Assembly: GCF_006491595.2 (NCBI RefSeq)
Contig: NZ_VEVQ02000005.1
Coordinates: 287,582 to 351,581, forward strand
Reading direction: 5' to 3'
Source: Flavobacterium jejuense
GTDB lineage: Bacteria > Bacteroidota > Bacteroidia > Flavobacteriales > Flavobacteriaceae
DNA length: 64,000 nt
Under the pieces are notes generated by a model, which searched no databases, had not been told where the DNA came from, and saw nothing but the letters and a program-made list of their open reading frames with translations. Position 1 is the first letter of the stretch, and each line of letters begins with the position of its first letter. Position numbers and translations under genes: made by a program. Positions 16,257-24,945 of this stretch are shown here, in pieces.

Positions 16257-16769
16257 TTATAAATATCTCTCTTTAATGACAGATACATGATGAAGTTCGT
16301 GACCTAATATAATACAGCCAATTGCTCTAACTGAAACTGTACTTCCAGAAGCTATTCCTATTCTTAGTAATTGTTCCTCTGTTAAACTAGAAAACAGACT
16401 TATTGTAGCGTTTCTAACCGTCTCATATTCCTCTATTAGACTATCCATATTTCGAGAATTAGCACCAGCATTAGGTACATAATCATTTTCTTCAAAACCA
16501 GACAATGCCGTTTGATCATTTCTAGAAATTCTTAACGCCCTGTATGTAAAAATACGTTCAGCATCTATCAAATGTAATAAAATATCCTTTGGTGTCCACT
16601 TCCCTATTTCATATCGAAATTCTTGCTTATTTTCAGGAATTGATTTAAAAAAAGAGACTATCTTTTCTTGTTGTTGTTTTAAACCACCAACAATATCCGT
16701 ATGCAGTAAAGACTTAGCAATATAATCTGCATAAAAAGGAGCAAATTCATCTTTGTTAAATGTTATCAT
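16257..16769 (-). CDS. DinB family protein
   Basis: 170 residues, a four-helix DinB/YfiT-like fold. The metal-binding histidines are visible in WTPKDILLHLIDAERIF and in the C-terminal HELHHVSVIKERYL (H-xxx-H). Members include thiol-S-transferase-like enzymes and damage-inducible proteins, most without a known substrate. It is downstream of the Lrp gene but separated from it by a terminator. Confidence 0.85.
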   Translation of the reverse strand: MITFNKDEFAPFYADYIAKSLLHTDIVGGLKQQQEKIVSFFKSIPENKQEFRYEIGKWTPKDILLHLIDAERIFTYRALRISRNDQTALSGFEENDYVPNAGANSRNMDSLIEEYETVRNATISLFSSLTEEQLLRIGIASGSTVSVRAIGCIILGHELHHVSVIKERYL

Positions 16770-16780
16770 AAAATAAAAAA

Positions 16781-16802
16781 AATCCCGAATAAATCGGGAT
16801 TA
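16781..16802 (-). terminator. Terminator after the Lrp gene
   Basis: AATCCCGA / TCGGGATT hairpin with a run of A on its left (T on the minus strand), directly past the stop at 16808. Confidence 0.85.
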
Positions 16803-16807
16803 TATAA

Positions 16808-17287
16808 TTAAAGTTCTTTAAAAATAGTATGCATCAATCGTTTTTTATCATTGATACTCTCTTCTAGAGAAATCATAGTCTCAGTTCTATAAACACCATC
16901 AATATCATCTATCATGAAGATAACCTCTTTAGCATGCTTAGTATCTCTTGCTCTAATTTTACAAAAGACATTAAATTTACCAGTTGTAACATGAGCAACT
17001 GTTACATAAGGAATTTGGTTAATTCTTTCTAATACAAACTTAGTTTGTGAAGTATTATGAAGAAATACACCTACATAAGCAATAAAAGAATATCCTAATT
17101 TTTCATAATCTAAAGTTAAAGAAGAACCTTGAATAATTCCTGCATCTTCCATTTTCTTAACTCTAACGTGCACTGTTCCTGCCGATATTAATAATTTTTT
17201 AGCAATATCTGTAAAAGGAACCCTTGTATTGTCAATCAACATGTCTAAAATTTGATGATCAACTTCATCTAAACGAAACTTACTCAT
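16808..17287 (-). CDS. Lrp/AsnC family transcriptional regulator
   Basis: 159 residues. N-terminal winged helix (LDEVDHQILDMLIDNTRVPFTDIAKKLLISAGTVHVRVKKMEDAGII), then a RAM ligand-binding domain (about 70-145: YVGVFLHNTS, VTTGKFNVFCKIRARD). Family members bind amino acids and control amino-acid or nitrogen metabolism. It starts 41 bases after the M14 peptidase stop with no promoter match between them, so co-transcription with the peptidase is likely. Confidence 0.92.
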   Translation of the reverse strand: MSKFRLDEVDHQILDMLIDNTRVPFTDIAKKLLISAGTVHVRVKKMEDAGIIQGSSLTLDYEKLGYSFIAYVGVFLHNTSQTKFVLERINQIPYVTVAHVTTGKFNVFCKIRARDTKHAKEVIFMIDDIDGVYRTETMISLEESINDKKRLMHTIFKEL

Positions 17288-17328
17288 AAGAGAATTATAT
17301 AAATTTATTGTATTTAAACGATATAATA

Positions 17329-18483
17329 TTACTGATATTGTACACCATTCTTGAATTTAATAGTATTTCCTACAGAAAAATTAGCTTTTTCTCCAATTAT
17401 TGGCATTTTTCCATAAGCTGCATTAAAAAACATTCCTTTGGCATCATATTCATAATGACCAACATAACCATCTAAATCATCGATTTGAACAATTACAGCC
17501 TCAAGATGAATACTACCTTCTTTTAATATCTCAGTAAATTGAGCCGCAAAGTTAATTAATTTTTCTTGAGAATTATCAATAATTCTAACATTTTTATAAA
17601 GAAAATCGTAAAAACACTTAGAATTTTGAGAAATATTCAAGTAATCCTCTAAATTATTATCAACTATAACGTTTTCGCTAATAGCTTTCAAAGAAGTTAT
17701 TAATGAGCAAAATACAAACTTCCTAACTTCATCTCTTTCATAGTCATTTTTAAAATGACCAGCCTCAAAAAGTATTGTAGGTGTATTTTTATAAGTCAAA
17801 TAATCTCCAATACAATTTATATTAAAAGAGTCATCAAATCTACCTATTTGATTAGGTATATATTGCTTTAAATCGTCATTTATAGCATTTATAACTTTAA
17901 TAGCTTTATACCTTACTTCATTAAATCCTCTTGTCTCATCAAAAGCTGGTGATAAAAAAGATACTGTAGCTGGTAACTGATACCCTTCAGTACCAAATAT
18001 AGTACGTTGGTCGTGTAGATTAAAACAAAAATCAGGTTTAAATTGATTATAAACAGATCTAAACAACTTACTTTCTGGCTGCGTAAGCTCAAAAGCATCT
18101 CTATTTAAATCAATTTGATTAGCATTCATCCTTGTATATGCTTCAGCACCATCAGGATTTAATATTGGAATACAATATAAGGTATAGGTATTATAAAAAT
18201 TCATTACCATTTCGCTATCCGAAGAAAGGTAATTAAAGACATCAAATAATGCTTTTGTAGTCGTTGATTCATTTCCATGCATTTGCGACCAAGCCAATAT
18301 TTTTATTTTACCAACTCCATATTGTACACTAAAGATATCTTTTTCTTGAACTGATTTTCCTTCTATCTGAATTTTAAAACGATTAGATAAATTATTTAAT
18401 AAAGGTTTTATGTGTGTGTTTGTTACATACCTTCCTTTTAAGTTTTGTTCTAAAAATGCTGTTGCTAATTGTAAACTATTCAT
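17329..18483 (-). CDS. M14 family zinc carboxypeptidase-like protein
   Basis: 384 residues, no signal peptide, so cytoplasmic. Zinc motif H-xx-E in AWSQMHGNESTTTKALF (H69, E72), third ligand candidate in FCFNLHDQRTIFG, and substrate-binding NPDGAEAYTRMNANQIDLNRD, which contains the typical N-R-D of M14 enzymes. ILFEAGHFKNDYERDEVRK may carry the catalytic glutamate. The gene is divergent from an XRE regulator across an operator-rich spacer, and its -7 element (18501-18508) is embedded in the first operator, so repression by that regulator is likely. Confidence 0.88.
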   Translation of the reverse strand: MNSLQLATAFLEQNLKGRYVTNTHIKPLLNNLSNRFKIQIEGKSVQEKDIFSVQYGVGKIKILAWSQMHGNESTTTKALFDVFNYLSSDSEMVMNFYNTYTLYCIPILNPDGAEAYTRMNANQIDLNRDAFELTQPESKLFRSVYNQFKPDFCFNLHDQRTIFGTEGYQLPATVSFLSPAFDETRGFNEVRYKAIKVINAINDDLKQYIPNQIGRFDDSFNINCIGDYLTYKNTPTILFEAGHFKNDYERDEVRKFVFCSLITSLKAISENVIVDNNLEDYLNISQNSKCFYDFLYKNVRIIDNSQEKLINFAAQFTEILKEGSIHLEAVIVQIDDLDGYVGHYEYDAKGMFFNAAYGKMPIIGEKANFSVGNTIKFKNGVQYQ

Positions 18484-18497
18484 GTGATTATATTATG

Positions 18498-18802
18498 TTA
18501 CAAATGTAAACAAGATATTATTTACATCTGTAAACAGTTAAAATCTAGTCTTTGTATATTATTGTAAACACTACTTCTTACAATAGTAATCTTTTTTTGT
18601 TTACTAGTGTTTACAAAATATTAAGTTTGTATAATTAAAACCAAAATATCAGTAAATCAGTACTTTAAATGCATTCAACTGTATCTTTTCTTTAATAAAT
18701 AAATTACTATTTACATTTGTAATCAACTTAAATTTGCATCTTATTTTTCTTTTTATTACATTTGTAAACAGCAAATCTTACATTAATAATTTACAATGGT
18801 AA
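18498..18802. promoter_or_regulatory. Operator cluster TTACAnnTGTAA between peptidase and XRE genes
   Basis: Six palindromes occur: perfect copies at 18498-18509, 18522-18533, 18711-18722 and 18756-18767, and one-mismatch copies at 18578-18589 and 18791-18802, the last covering the XRE start codon. Loose half-sites TGTTTAC occur at 18598 and 18608. The copy at 18498 contains the peptidase -7 element (TACATTTG on the minus strand, 18501-18508). The copy at 18756 contains the XRE -7 element (TACATTTG, 18757-18764). Confidence 0.8.
18733..18764 (+). promoter_or_regulatory. Promoter of the XRE regulator gene
   Basis: TTTG at 18733-18736 and TACATTTG at 18757-18764 are 20 bp apart, which fits the Bacteroidota -33/-7 layout. 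The predicted start of transcription is about 25 bases before the ATG at 18796. The -7 element is part of an operator palindrome, so autorepression is expected. Confidence 0.65.
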
Positions 18803-19272
18803 ACATCGATGATTTCATAAAAAGACTCCAAATAATACTCGATTATTATGGTTTATCTGCTTCTGCTTTTGCAGATAGAATTGATGTACAACGCTCAAGT
18901 ATCTCTCATCTTCTATCTGGTAGAAATAAACCTAGTTTAGATTTTATACTTAAAGTGATTGAAATTTTTCCTGATGTTGATCTGTATTGGATTTTAAATG
19001 GAAAAGGAAATTTTCCAAAATCTGAAAAAAAAATTGAAGAAAAAAAGGTTACTCCTATTTTAGAAAATGTTAAAACTGAAGAAAAAAATAAATCTAATTT
19101 AGAAACAGATTTATTTACTCAAATGAATGTACAAGAAAATAAAAGCATTTTTGAAAATAATTCTCAAAATATTTCAAATATCTCCAATATGAACACTACT
19201 GATGATGATGTTGATTATATTGTTATTTTCTATAAAAATGGAACTTTTAAAAAATATGCTTCAAAAAAATAA
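18796..19272 (+). CDS. XRE-type helix-turn-helix regulator
   Basis: 158 residues. HTH domain at about 5-62 (RLQIILDYYGLSASAFADRIDVQRSSISHLLSGRNKPSLDFILKVIEIFP, then the typical LYWILNGKGNF). A Lys/Glu-rich linker (about 75-125) leads to a short C-terminal strand pair (DYIVIFYKNGTFKKYASK). The C-terminal part has no recognised sensor domain. The gene is autonomous, with its own terminator, and its upstream region carries the operator cluster that it most likely binds. Confidence 0.9.
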   Translation: MVNIDDFIKRLQIILDYYGLSASAFADRIDVQRSSISHLLSGRNKPSLDFILKVIEIFPDVDLYWILNGKGNFPKSEKKIEEKKVTPILENVKTEEKNKSNLETDLFTQMNVQENKSIFENNSQNISNISNMNTTDDDVDYIVIFYKNGTFKKYASKK

Positions 19273-19305
19273 AAAAGCGTTATTCACAAAATGAATAACG
19301 CTTTT
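19273..19305 (+). terminator. Terminator after the XRE gene
   Basis: AAAAGCGTTATTCA / TGAATAACGCTTTT makes a perfect 14-bp stem with a four-base loop directly after the stop codon. Confidence 0.92.
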
Positions 19306-19404
19306 CAAAACTAAAACCTACTAATTCAAAAAAACTATCTTTATTTACTTTTATATACTTAAACGATATCTAACCCAACATAAATTGAAAAAGAAATTAT
19401 ATTA

Positions 19405-19560
19405 CTAATAAAATTTATAAAAAAATGATTTATGAAGTTTTTCAATTATGCTACGAGATGTAACTAATTTAAAGTCTGCTATTAAAATCTCATTCTGATC
19501 TTCTTTATATGTAAAAAACATCAATATTGATGAGATAAATAAAAAAAGCATTGTTTCCAT
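19405..19560 (-). CDS. Possible small membrane protein
   Basis: 51 residues on the minus strand: METMLFLFISSILMFFTYK at the start, one probable membrane segment, then a polar tail with ILIADFKLVTSRSIIEKL. It fills a 317-base gap between the XRE terminator and the acyltransferase. No promoter match or homologue was recognised, so it may be chance. Confidence 0.3.
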   Translation of the reverse strand: METMLFLFISSILMFFTYKEDQNEILIADFKLVTSRSIIEKLHKSFFYKFY

Positions 19561-19622
19561 AAATATATTTTATTGATTACTCATAAACTTACTTACGTAA
19601 AAAAAATGCTTTTGGTTTTATT

Positions 19623-20177
19623 TTATTTTGGAATAAAACTTTTTTCTGGAATTTTTCCTAAAATACCTATATAATATGATTGTAAAATTTTAAAATCTTC
19701 TTCTATATTTCCTGTAGGATAAAAGGGTTTGTTAAAAACAACTTGTCTATTACCATAATCAAAAGTCGCAGGAATAATTGGAACATTTGCTTTTAAGGCC
19801 ATATAATAAAAACCTGTTTTCCAAACTTCTACTTTTTTTCTTGTTCCTTCTGGTGCTAATGCCAATCGAAAAACTTCTTTCTCAGCAAAAATTTTTGCAA
19901 TAGCATCTACTTTATTTTCTTTTTTTCCTCTATTTAATGGAGCACCACCTACCCATTTGAAAAAATAATTAAAAGGAAAAATAAACAATTCCCTTTTAGC
20001 TAAAAAATTAATTTCAATATTTAGAATACCTCTAGAAAAAATACCTAAAAAAAAATCCCACCAACTTGTATGTGGTACGGCTATTACAATACATTTTTTT
20101 AAATTTGGATCTATGTCACCTACAACTTTCCATCCAAAAAGTTTACAAAATATAAAACGATAAAATTTTTGTTTCAT
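19623..20177 (-). CDS. PlsC-like lysophospholipid acyltransferase
   Basis: 184 residues. The acyltransferase motif H-xxxx-D is seen in AVPHTSWWDFFLG, and the acceptor motif in LALAPEGTRKKVEVWKTGFYYMA (E-G-T-R). It is shorter than typical PlsC (about 240) but matches a compact Bacteroidota subfamily of 1-acyl-glycerol-phosphate acyltransferase-like proteins. It is peripheral at the inner membrane. Its start is 55 bases from the divergent spermidine-synthase-like gene. Confidence 0.88.
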   Translation of the reverse strand: MKQKFYRFIFCKLFGWKVVGDIDPNLKKCIVIAVPHTSWWDFFLGIFSRGILNIEINFLAKRELFIFPFNYFFKWVGGAPLNRGKKENKVDAIAKIFAEKEVFRLALAPEGTRKKVEVWKTGFYYMALKANVPIIPATFDYGNRQVVFNKPFYPTGNIEEDFKILQSYYIGILGKIPEKSFIPK

Positions 20178-20232
20178 CTATATCTAATTTGCTGTAAAAT
20201 TAAAATTATATTTACAATTAGAAACCTTTTAT

Positions 20233-20898
20233 ATGATTAAACGTTTATTAAGCTACATTATTCCTATTAAAATTTATGAGAAAACTTCAAAAATAAGTCA
20301 AACACTTGAAGTCTCTTGGAACAATGGCAAACTTGTTTTAGACTCTAAAAACACTAACTATTCCTATGGAAGTTTACAAAAAGTACTCCGTAAAGGTTTG
20401 ATTGCTATTGGTTTTGAGAAAATTCTAAAAATGAATGAAGTTTTAGTTTTAGGTGTTGCAGGAGGAAGTGTGATTAAAACTTTAGTCGATGAAATCCATT
20501 TCAAAGGAAATATTACTGGTGTTGAAATCGATGAAAATAGTATCACAATTGCCAATCAATATTTTGGTTTAAACCAAATAAAAAATTACAAAACAGTTAT
20601 TGGAGATGCTAAAGAAATTATTAGCAAAATGAATAAAAAACAGGATTTAATTATTATTGATATTTTTGAAGATACAGAAATGCCTGCTTTTTTATTTGAA
20701 AAAAAATTTGTTGATTCTTGTAAACAAATTCTAAATATAAATGGGTACATCCTATTTAATACTATGATTTTAAATGAAAAACAGATTGATCGAAATAATT
20801 CTTTTCTAAAACAGTTTGAAAAAAAAGCTTTTTATTGCAAGACCTATTCTAAAGTTGAATATTACAATCAGCTAATTATTATTGAAAAATTAGCATAG
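20233..20898 (+). CDS. Spermidine-synthase-like methyltransferase-fold protein
   Basis: 221 residues. Motif I is VLVLGVAGGSVIKTL, with the acidic motif ITGVEIDENSITIANQYFGL and DLIIIDIFEDTEMPAFLF after it, as in the SpeE-like family. It lacks the membrane part seen in fused MFS/spermidine synthase proteins and lacks clear polyamine-site residues, so aminopropyl transfer is doubtful. Its 3' end overlaps the convergent ABC gene by nine bases. Confidence 0.8.
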   Translation: MIKRLLSYIIPIKIYEKTSKISQTLEVSWNNGKLVLDSKNTNYSYGSLQKVLRKGLIAIGFEKILKMNEVLVLGVAGGSVIKTLVDEIHFKGNITGVEIDENSITIANQYFGLNQIKNYKTVIGDAKEIISKMNKKQDLIIIDIFEDTEMPAFLFEKKFVDSCKQILNINGYILFNTMILNEKQIDRNNSFLKQFEKKAFYCKTYSKVEYYNQLIIIEKLA

Positions 20899-21570
20899 TT
20901 TCAATTTACTAATTTTATCAATCATCGAAAATTCTTTCATTTCTTTTTCTAATGTCGAGAAATTTTCTTTAGTAATTATTTTGGTAATTTCTCCATTTTT
21001 CAAAACAATAATTTCATCACAAGTATCACTTAACGTTGAAAAAATATGAGATGAAATTAAAACGGTTTTATTTAATCTTTTTAATTCGTGAAGAATTTCG
21101 GTAATAATCATATTACTTTGAATATCAACCCCATTAAAGGGCTCGTCTAAAATATAAAACTCATTTTTTTGTAGTAAAATAGCAGTTAAAGCTAATTTTT
21201 TCTTCATTCCTGTTGAATAGGTTGTAGCATAATGATCTAAAGGTAAATCAAAAATGTTTTTTGCATCAAAATCATTTTCTTGAATTTTTCTAGCCACACA
21301 AAGTAATTGTAAATATTCTCTCCCTGTAATTTTTGAAAAGAAAAAAGATTCCGTTTGAAGAAAGCCTAATTTTTCTTTTAGGATACCATAAATAGATGTA
21401 ATTTCCCCTTTATAGGTTTCTATTCCAGCAATACACTTAAATAAAGTTGTTTTTCCTGCTCCATTTTCACCAACAATTCCATAAATTTTTCCTCTTTCAA
21501 ATGATAAATGGATGTTATTCAAAATTACATTTTTTCCGAAAGATTTATACAAATTAGTAATTTGAATCAT
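20890..21570 (-). CDS. ABC transporter ATP-binding protein
   Basis: 226 residues. Walker A GENGAGKTT (about 35-43), signature YSTGMKKKLALTAIL, Walker B EFYILDEPFNGVD, and switch histidine in LISSHIF. The signature has STGMKKK instead of LSGGQ, as in ABC-2-type exporters of the CcmA/YxlF kind. Its start overlaps the stop of the membrane protein gene at 21567 by four bases (ATGA), so the two are coupled. Confidence 0.93.
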   Translation of the reverse strand: MIQITNLYKSFGKNVILNNIHLSFERGKIYGIVGENGAGKTTLFKCIAGIETYKGEITSIYGILKEKLGFLQTESFFFSKITGREYLQLLCVARKIQENDFDAKNIFDLPLDHYATTYSTGMKKKLALTAILLQKNEFYILDEPFNGVDIQSNMIITEILHELKRLNKTVLISSHIFSTLSDTCDEIIVLKNGEITKIITKENFSTLEKEMKEFSMIDKISKLKLC

Positions 21571-22484
21571 TTTAGAATGGTTTTTAAATTTTTAATCGAT
21601 TGAAAGTATAAATAAGGAATTATTAAGACTAAAATTGGTGGAAACCAAATTAAAAAAACTAGTACTACTCCTTCTCTAATTGAAATTTCGTTTGGAAAAG
21701 CAGTGTATTTTGCAAGCATTCCTGTAAAAATGAACAAATAACTTAAAACTAGTATTCCTAAAGAAATTAAAATTTCATTTTGAAAGAAAAATAACAAACA
21801 TAAAATAGTTGGTAAACATAAAACAGTTGAATATAATATGGCTATTCTAAATTTGTAACGAATAAATCCTTTGGGATTAAGCGAATATATCCAAACATAA
21901 AAAATATTTTCTGGAGAAATATAAAAAGTAAGACAAGTAAATTGTATCAATAATAAAGAAAAAATAGCCAAATTATAATTGGTAACATCAACTGCTATAT
22001 AAGTTAAAAAATAGCACAAAATGAAAATGAAAAAAGTTTTTCTAAAACCAGTGCAAAACTCAAAAGGATATTTATAAAATGGTGTTTTAATTGTAAAATT
22101 ATTTTTTTTATTAAATGTGTAAAATACTGAAATACAGCTAATTAATATTATAAAAAAACTTAATAAATAAGCTTTATTATAAATCAAGATTACCCAAAAA
22201 AGAAAAGTGATTGACAAATTTTCTAGAAGACGAATCTTAAGAAAATCTATCTTTGAATAAATTAATTTTAAAAAGTTAATTTTATTTTCCTCTGCTAAAT
22301 GAATCAGTGAACTTATTCCAACGAAGGTATAAATCAATCCTGCATATTCAGTTCTTTTAAATAATTCTGTTGATAAATAAAAAAATAGAACCAATAAAGT
22401 CAAATAGGCAACTATTGGAGGTACTCCAAATTCCGTTAAACGACGATTTGTCATTTTAAATTGCAATTTAAAATACTCTTTCAT
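21567..22484 (-). CDS. ABC transporter membrane subunit (probable)
   Basis: 305 residues, very hydrophobic, with about eight to nine predicted membrane helices. No sequence family was recognised with confidence, but translational coupling to the ATPase gene, length and topology make it the permease partner. The substrate is unknown. It begins 16 bases after the kdsB stop, so all three genes may share a transcript. Confidence 0.75.
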   Translation of the reverse strand: MKEYFKLQFKMTNRRLTEFGVPPIVAYLTLLVLFFYLSTELFKRTEYAGLIYTFVGISSLIHLAEENKINFLKLIYSKIDFLKIRLLENLSITFLFWVILIYNKAYLLSFFIILISCISVFYTFNKKNNFTIKTPFYKYPFEFCTGFRKTFFIFILCYFLTYIAVDVTNYNLAIFSLLLIQFTCLTFYISPENIFYVWIYSLNPKGFIRYKFRIAILYSTVLCLPTILCLLFFFQNEILISLGILVLSYLFIFTGMLAKYTAFPNEISIREGVVLVFLIWFPPILVLIIPYLYFQSIKNLKTILK

Positions 22485-22500
22485 CAGTAGAAAGTTATTT

Positions 22501-23229
22501 TTATTTGATTAATAATCTCGCTCTTTCTAAATCTTCTAATGTATCTATTCCTATACTGGCATGAGAAGTTTCTACCATTTTTATTCTTTTTCCATACTCT
22601 AAATAACGGAGTTGTTCTAATTTTTCAGAAGCTTCTAAAGACAACATAGGTAAATTGTAAAAATCCATCAATGCTTGTTTTCTAAAAGCATAAATACCAA
22701 TGTGTTTCATATAACGAACACCCACATTTTCTTCCCTTGGGTAGGGAATTACCGAACGAGAAAAATACAAAGCAAAATCTTGTTGGTCAACAATAACTTT
22801 AACATTATTTGGGTTTTCAACTTCTATTTTATCTTTTATTTCAAACATCAAAGAAGCCAAATCTACTTTTCTATCTTCATCATTTTTGAAAACTTCTATT
22901 ACTTTTTGCAACGGTTCTATGTCAATAAAAGGTTCGTCACCTTGTACATTTATGACAATATCAACGTCCATTTCTTCAACTGCTTCAGCTATTCTATCAC
23001 TTCCACTCTCGTGTTCTTTTATACTCATTATCGCCTTTCCTTTATTTATAACTATTTCATTATAAATAAGTTCCGAATCAGTAACTACAAAAACATCATC
23101 AAAAATTTTAGTTTGAAGTGCTGCTTCATACGTTCTTAAAATTACCGTTTTACCTCCTAAATCTTGCATTAATTTTGCTGGAAAACGAGTGGAAGCATAT
23201 CTTGCTGGAATGACAGCTATTATTTTCAT
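22501..23229 (-). CDS. kdsB: 3-deoxy-manno-octulosonate cytidylyltransferase
   Basis: 242 residues, normal length. It activates Kdo with CTP to give CMP-Kdo for lipopolysaccharide core assembly. The nucleotide-binding start [19 protein letters not shown] and the metal/substrate segment [11 protein letters not shown] are diagnostic, as is [17 protein letters not shown] [16 protein letters not shown] at the end. A -7-like element (TATTTTTG, minus strand) lies at 23250-23257. Confidence 0.96.
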   Translation of the reverse strand: MKIIAVIPARYASTRFPAKLMQDLGGKTVILRTYEAALQTKIFDDVFVVTDSELIYNEIVINKGKAIMSIKEHESGSDRIAEAVEEMDVDIVINVQGDEPFIDIEPLQKVIEVFKNDEDRKVDLASLMFEIKDKIEVENPNNVKVIVDQQDFALYFSRSVIPYPREENVGVRYMKHIGIYAFRKQALMDFYNLPMLSLEASEKLEQLRYLEYGKRIKMVETSHASIGIDTLEDLERARLLIK

Positions 23230-23399
23230 TTGTTAACTTTTATATGGTTCAAAAATAGAATATATTTTGATTTTTTTTATTTCTTAGAATCAATTCTTAA
23301 TTTATTTCCATTATGTATAGTTAGTATTATCAATATTAATTTCAATACCTAATTTATATAAAGAGCTAATATTAAAATGATATTTTTAAACATATCTTA

Positions 23400-24827
23400 T
23401 TAATTATCAAAACTCTCTTCTTTAAATCCAATCAAATATAATTTCTCTTTAGCTCTTGTTACTGCTGTATACAACCATCTTAGATAATCTCTATCTACAC
23501 CATTTGGTAAATAAGGTTGTTCTATAAAAACAGTATTCCATTGACCACCTTGTGATTTATGACATGTAATGGCATAAGAAAATTTTACCTGTAAAGCATT
23601 AAAATGCGGATTATTCTTCACTTTTAAAAATTTTCTATACTGTTGTCTTTCTTCTTCATAATCCTTCATAACCTCTTGATATAGCTTATTTGATTCATCA
23701 TAAGTTAAAGAAGGAGATTCACTGTGAATTGTATCTAAAAGGAGCATGGTTTCAAACGAAGGTTGATCTGGATAATCAATCATTCTAATAGTTACATTAG
23801 CAAACTGAAAACCGTACAATTCTTGAATACTTATTATTTTAAGAACTTCAATAATATCTCCATTAGCAATAAAACCAGCATCCGAACTTTCCTTTAACCA
23901 AAAATAATTGTTTTTTACTACCATTAATAAATCTCCAGAAGAAAGTTCACCTTCTCTATTTAAAATTTTAGCTCTTATCTGTTGGTTATATTGATTGGCT
24001 CTTTTATTAGAACGAACAATAAATGCTGTCTCTTCTGCTCCATTTTTTTGAAAAGATTGATGAATAGCATCTTCAATTTCATAGCCGTCTTGCAACCTTA
24101 TAATATCCTTAAATGATTTTAATTGAAATTTAAAGCTATCTATAAAAAGAGATTTCAATTCTTCTCTTAGTTCAGTTGCATTAAACAAAATACCTGATTC
24201 AACGGCTTGTCTCATCACTTCGTCTAGTTCTATTTGTTGAATTTCTTTATTAAAATGTAAAGACAACGTATCACTATTTAAAGCTGGACTAACATCTAAA
24301 TTTACGGGAGGTAACTGAGCTGTGTCACCAATAAAAATAAGTTTGCAATTAACTCCTTGATCTACATAAAATATTAAATCGTCTAATAAAGAACCGTTTT
24401 CATATAATTTTGATTCTTGAGAAGTATCTGAAATCATTGAAGATTCATCTACAATAAAAATAGTGTTTTTAAACTTATTTTGCTGTAAAGTAAATGATAC
24501 ACCTCCAGATTGCGTTTTTTTTGGAAAATAAATACGTTTATGAATTGTAAAAGCAGGTTTTTGTACATAATTACTTATAACTTTTGCTGCTCTACCTGTT
24601 GGTGCAAGTAAAATGTATTTTTTATCAGCATTTTTAAGATAATTTACTAAAGTAGAAATTATAGTTGTTTTACCCGTTCCTGCATATCCTTTCAGAATAA
24701 AAATCTCATCTTTTTTATTATTTAAGACAAAATCGGCAATTTTTTGAAAAAAAATGTCTTGTTTTAATGTTGGTTCAAAAGGGAAATTATCTCGTAAAGT
24801 TTTGTAAAACAGTGAAGAATTCATCAT
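23400..24827 (-). CDS. RecD-like ATP-dependent DNA helicase
   Basis: 475 residues. Walker A GYAGTGKTTIIS near residue 47, motif II IFIVDESSMISD, motif III LIFIGDTAQLPPV, and the C-terminal UvrD-like segment with FSYAITCHKSQGGQWNTVFIEQ and YTAVTRAKEKLYLIGF. This is a superfamily 1B helicase like RecD or Dda, without RecBC partners nearby. It is a common single gene in Flavobacteriaceae, probably in DNA repair or replication restart. Confidence 0.92.
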   Translation of the reverse strand: MMNSSLFYKTLRDNFPFEPTLKQDIFFQKIADFVLNNKKDEIFILKGYAGTGKTTIISTLVNYLKNADKKYILLAPTGRAAKVISNYVQKPAFTIHKRIYFPKKTQSGGVSFTLQQNKFKNTIFIVDESSMISDTSQESKLYENGSLLDDLIFYVDQGVNCKLIFIGDTAQLPPVNLDVSPALNSDTLSLHFNKEIQQIELDEVMRQAVESGILFNATELREELKSLFIDSFKFQLKSFKDIIRLQDGYEIEDAIHQSFQKNGAEETAFIVRSNKRANQYNQQIRAKILNREGELSSGDLLMVVKNNYFWLKESSDAGFIANGDIIEVLKIISIQELYGFQFANVTIRMIDYPDQPSFETMLLLDTIHSESPSLTYDESNKLYQEVMKDYEEERQQYRKFLKVKNNPHFNALQVKFSYAITCHKSQGGQWNTVFIEQPYLPNGVDRDYLRWLYTAVTRAKEKLYLIGFKEESFDN

Positions 24828-24885
24828 TTCTTAATATTGGCTTGTAGAATTTTTCAAATATACTGATGATTTTTTTAAGAAATTC

Positions 24886-24915
24886 TTTTGAGAAGAAAAA
24901 AAAATTGTAGATTTG
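24886..24915 (+). promoter_or_regulatory. Promoter of the 24946 operon
   Basis: TTTTG at 24886-24890 and TAGATTTG at 24908-24915, 17 bp apart, match the -33/-7 elements. The predicted transcript start lies about 24 bases before the ATG at 24946. Confidence 0.6.
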
Positions 24916-24945
24916 CGTACCATATAACTAAAAAAATAAATATAA

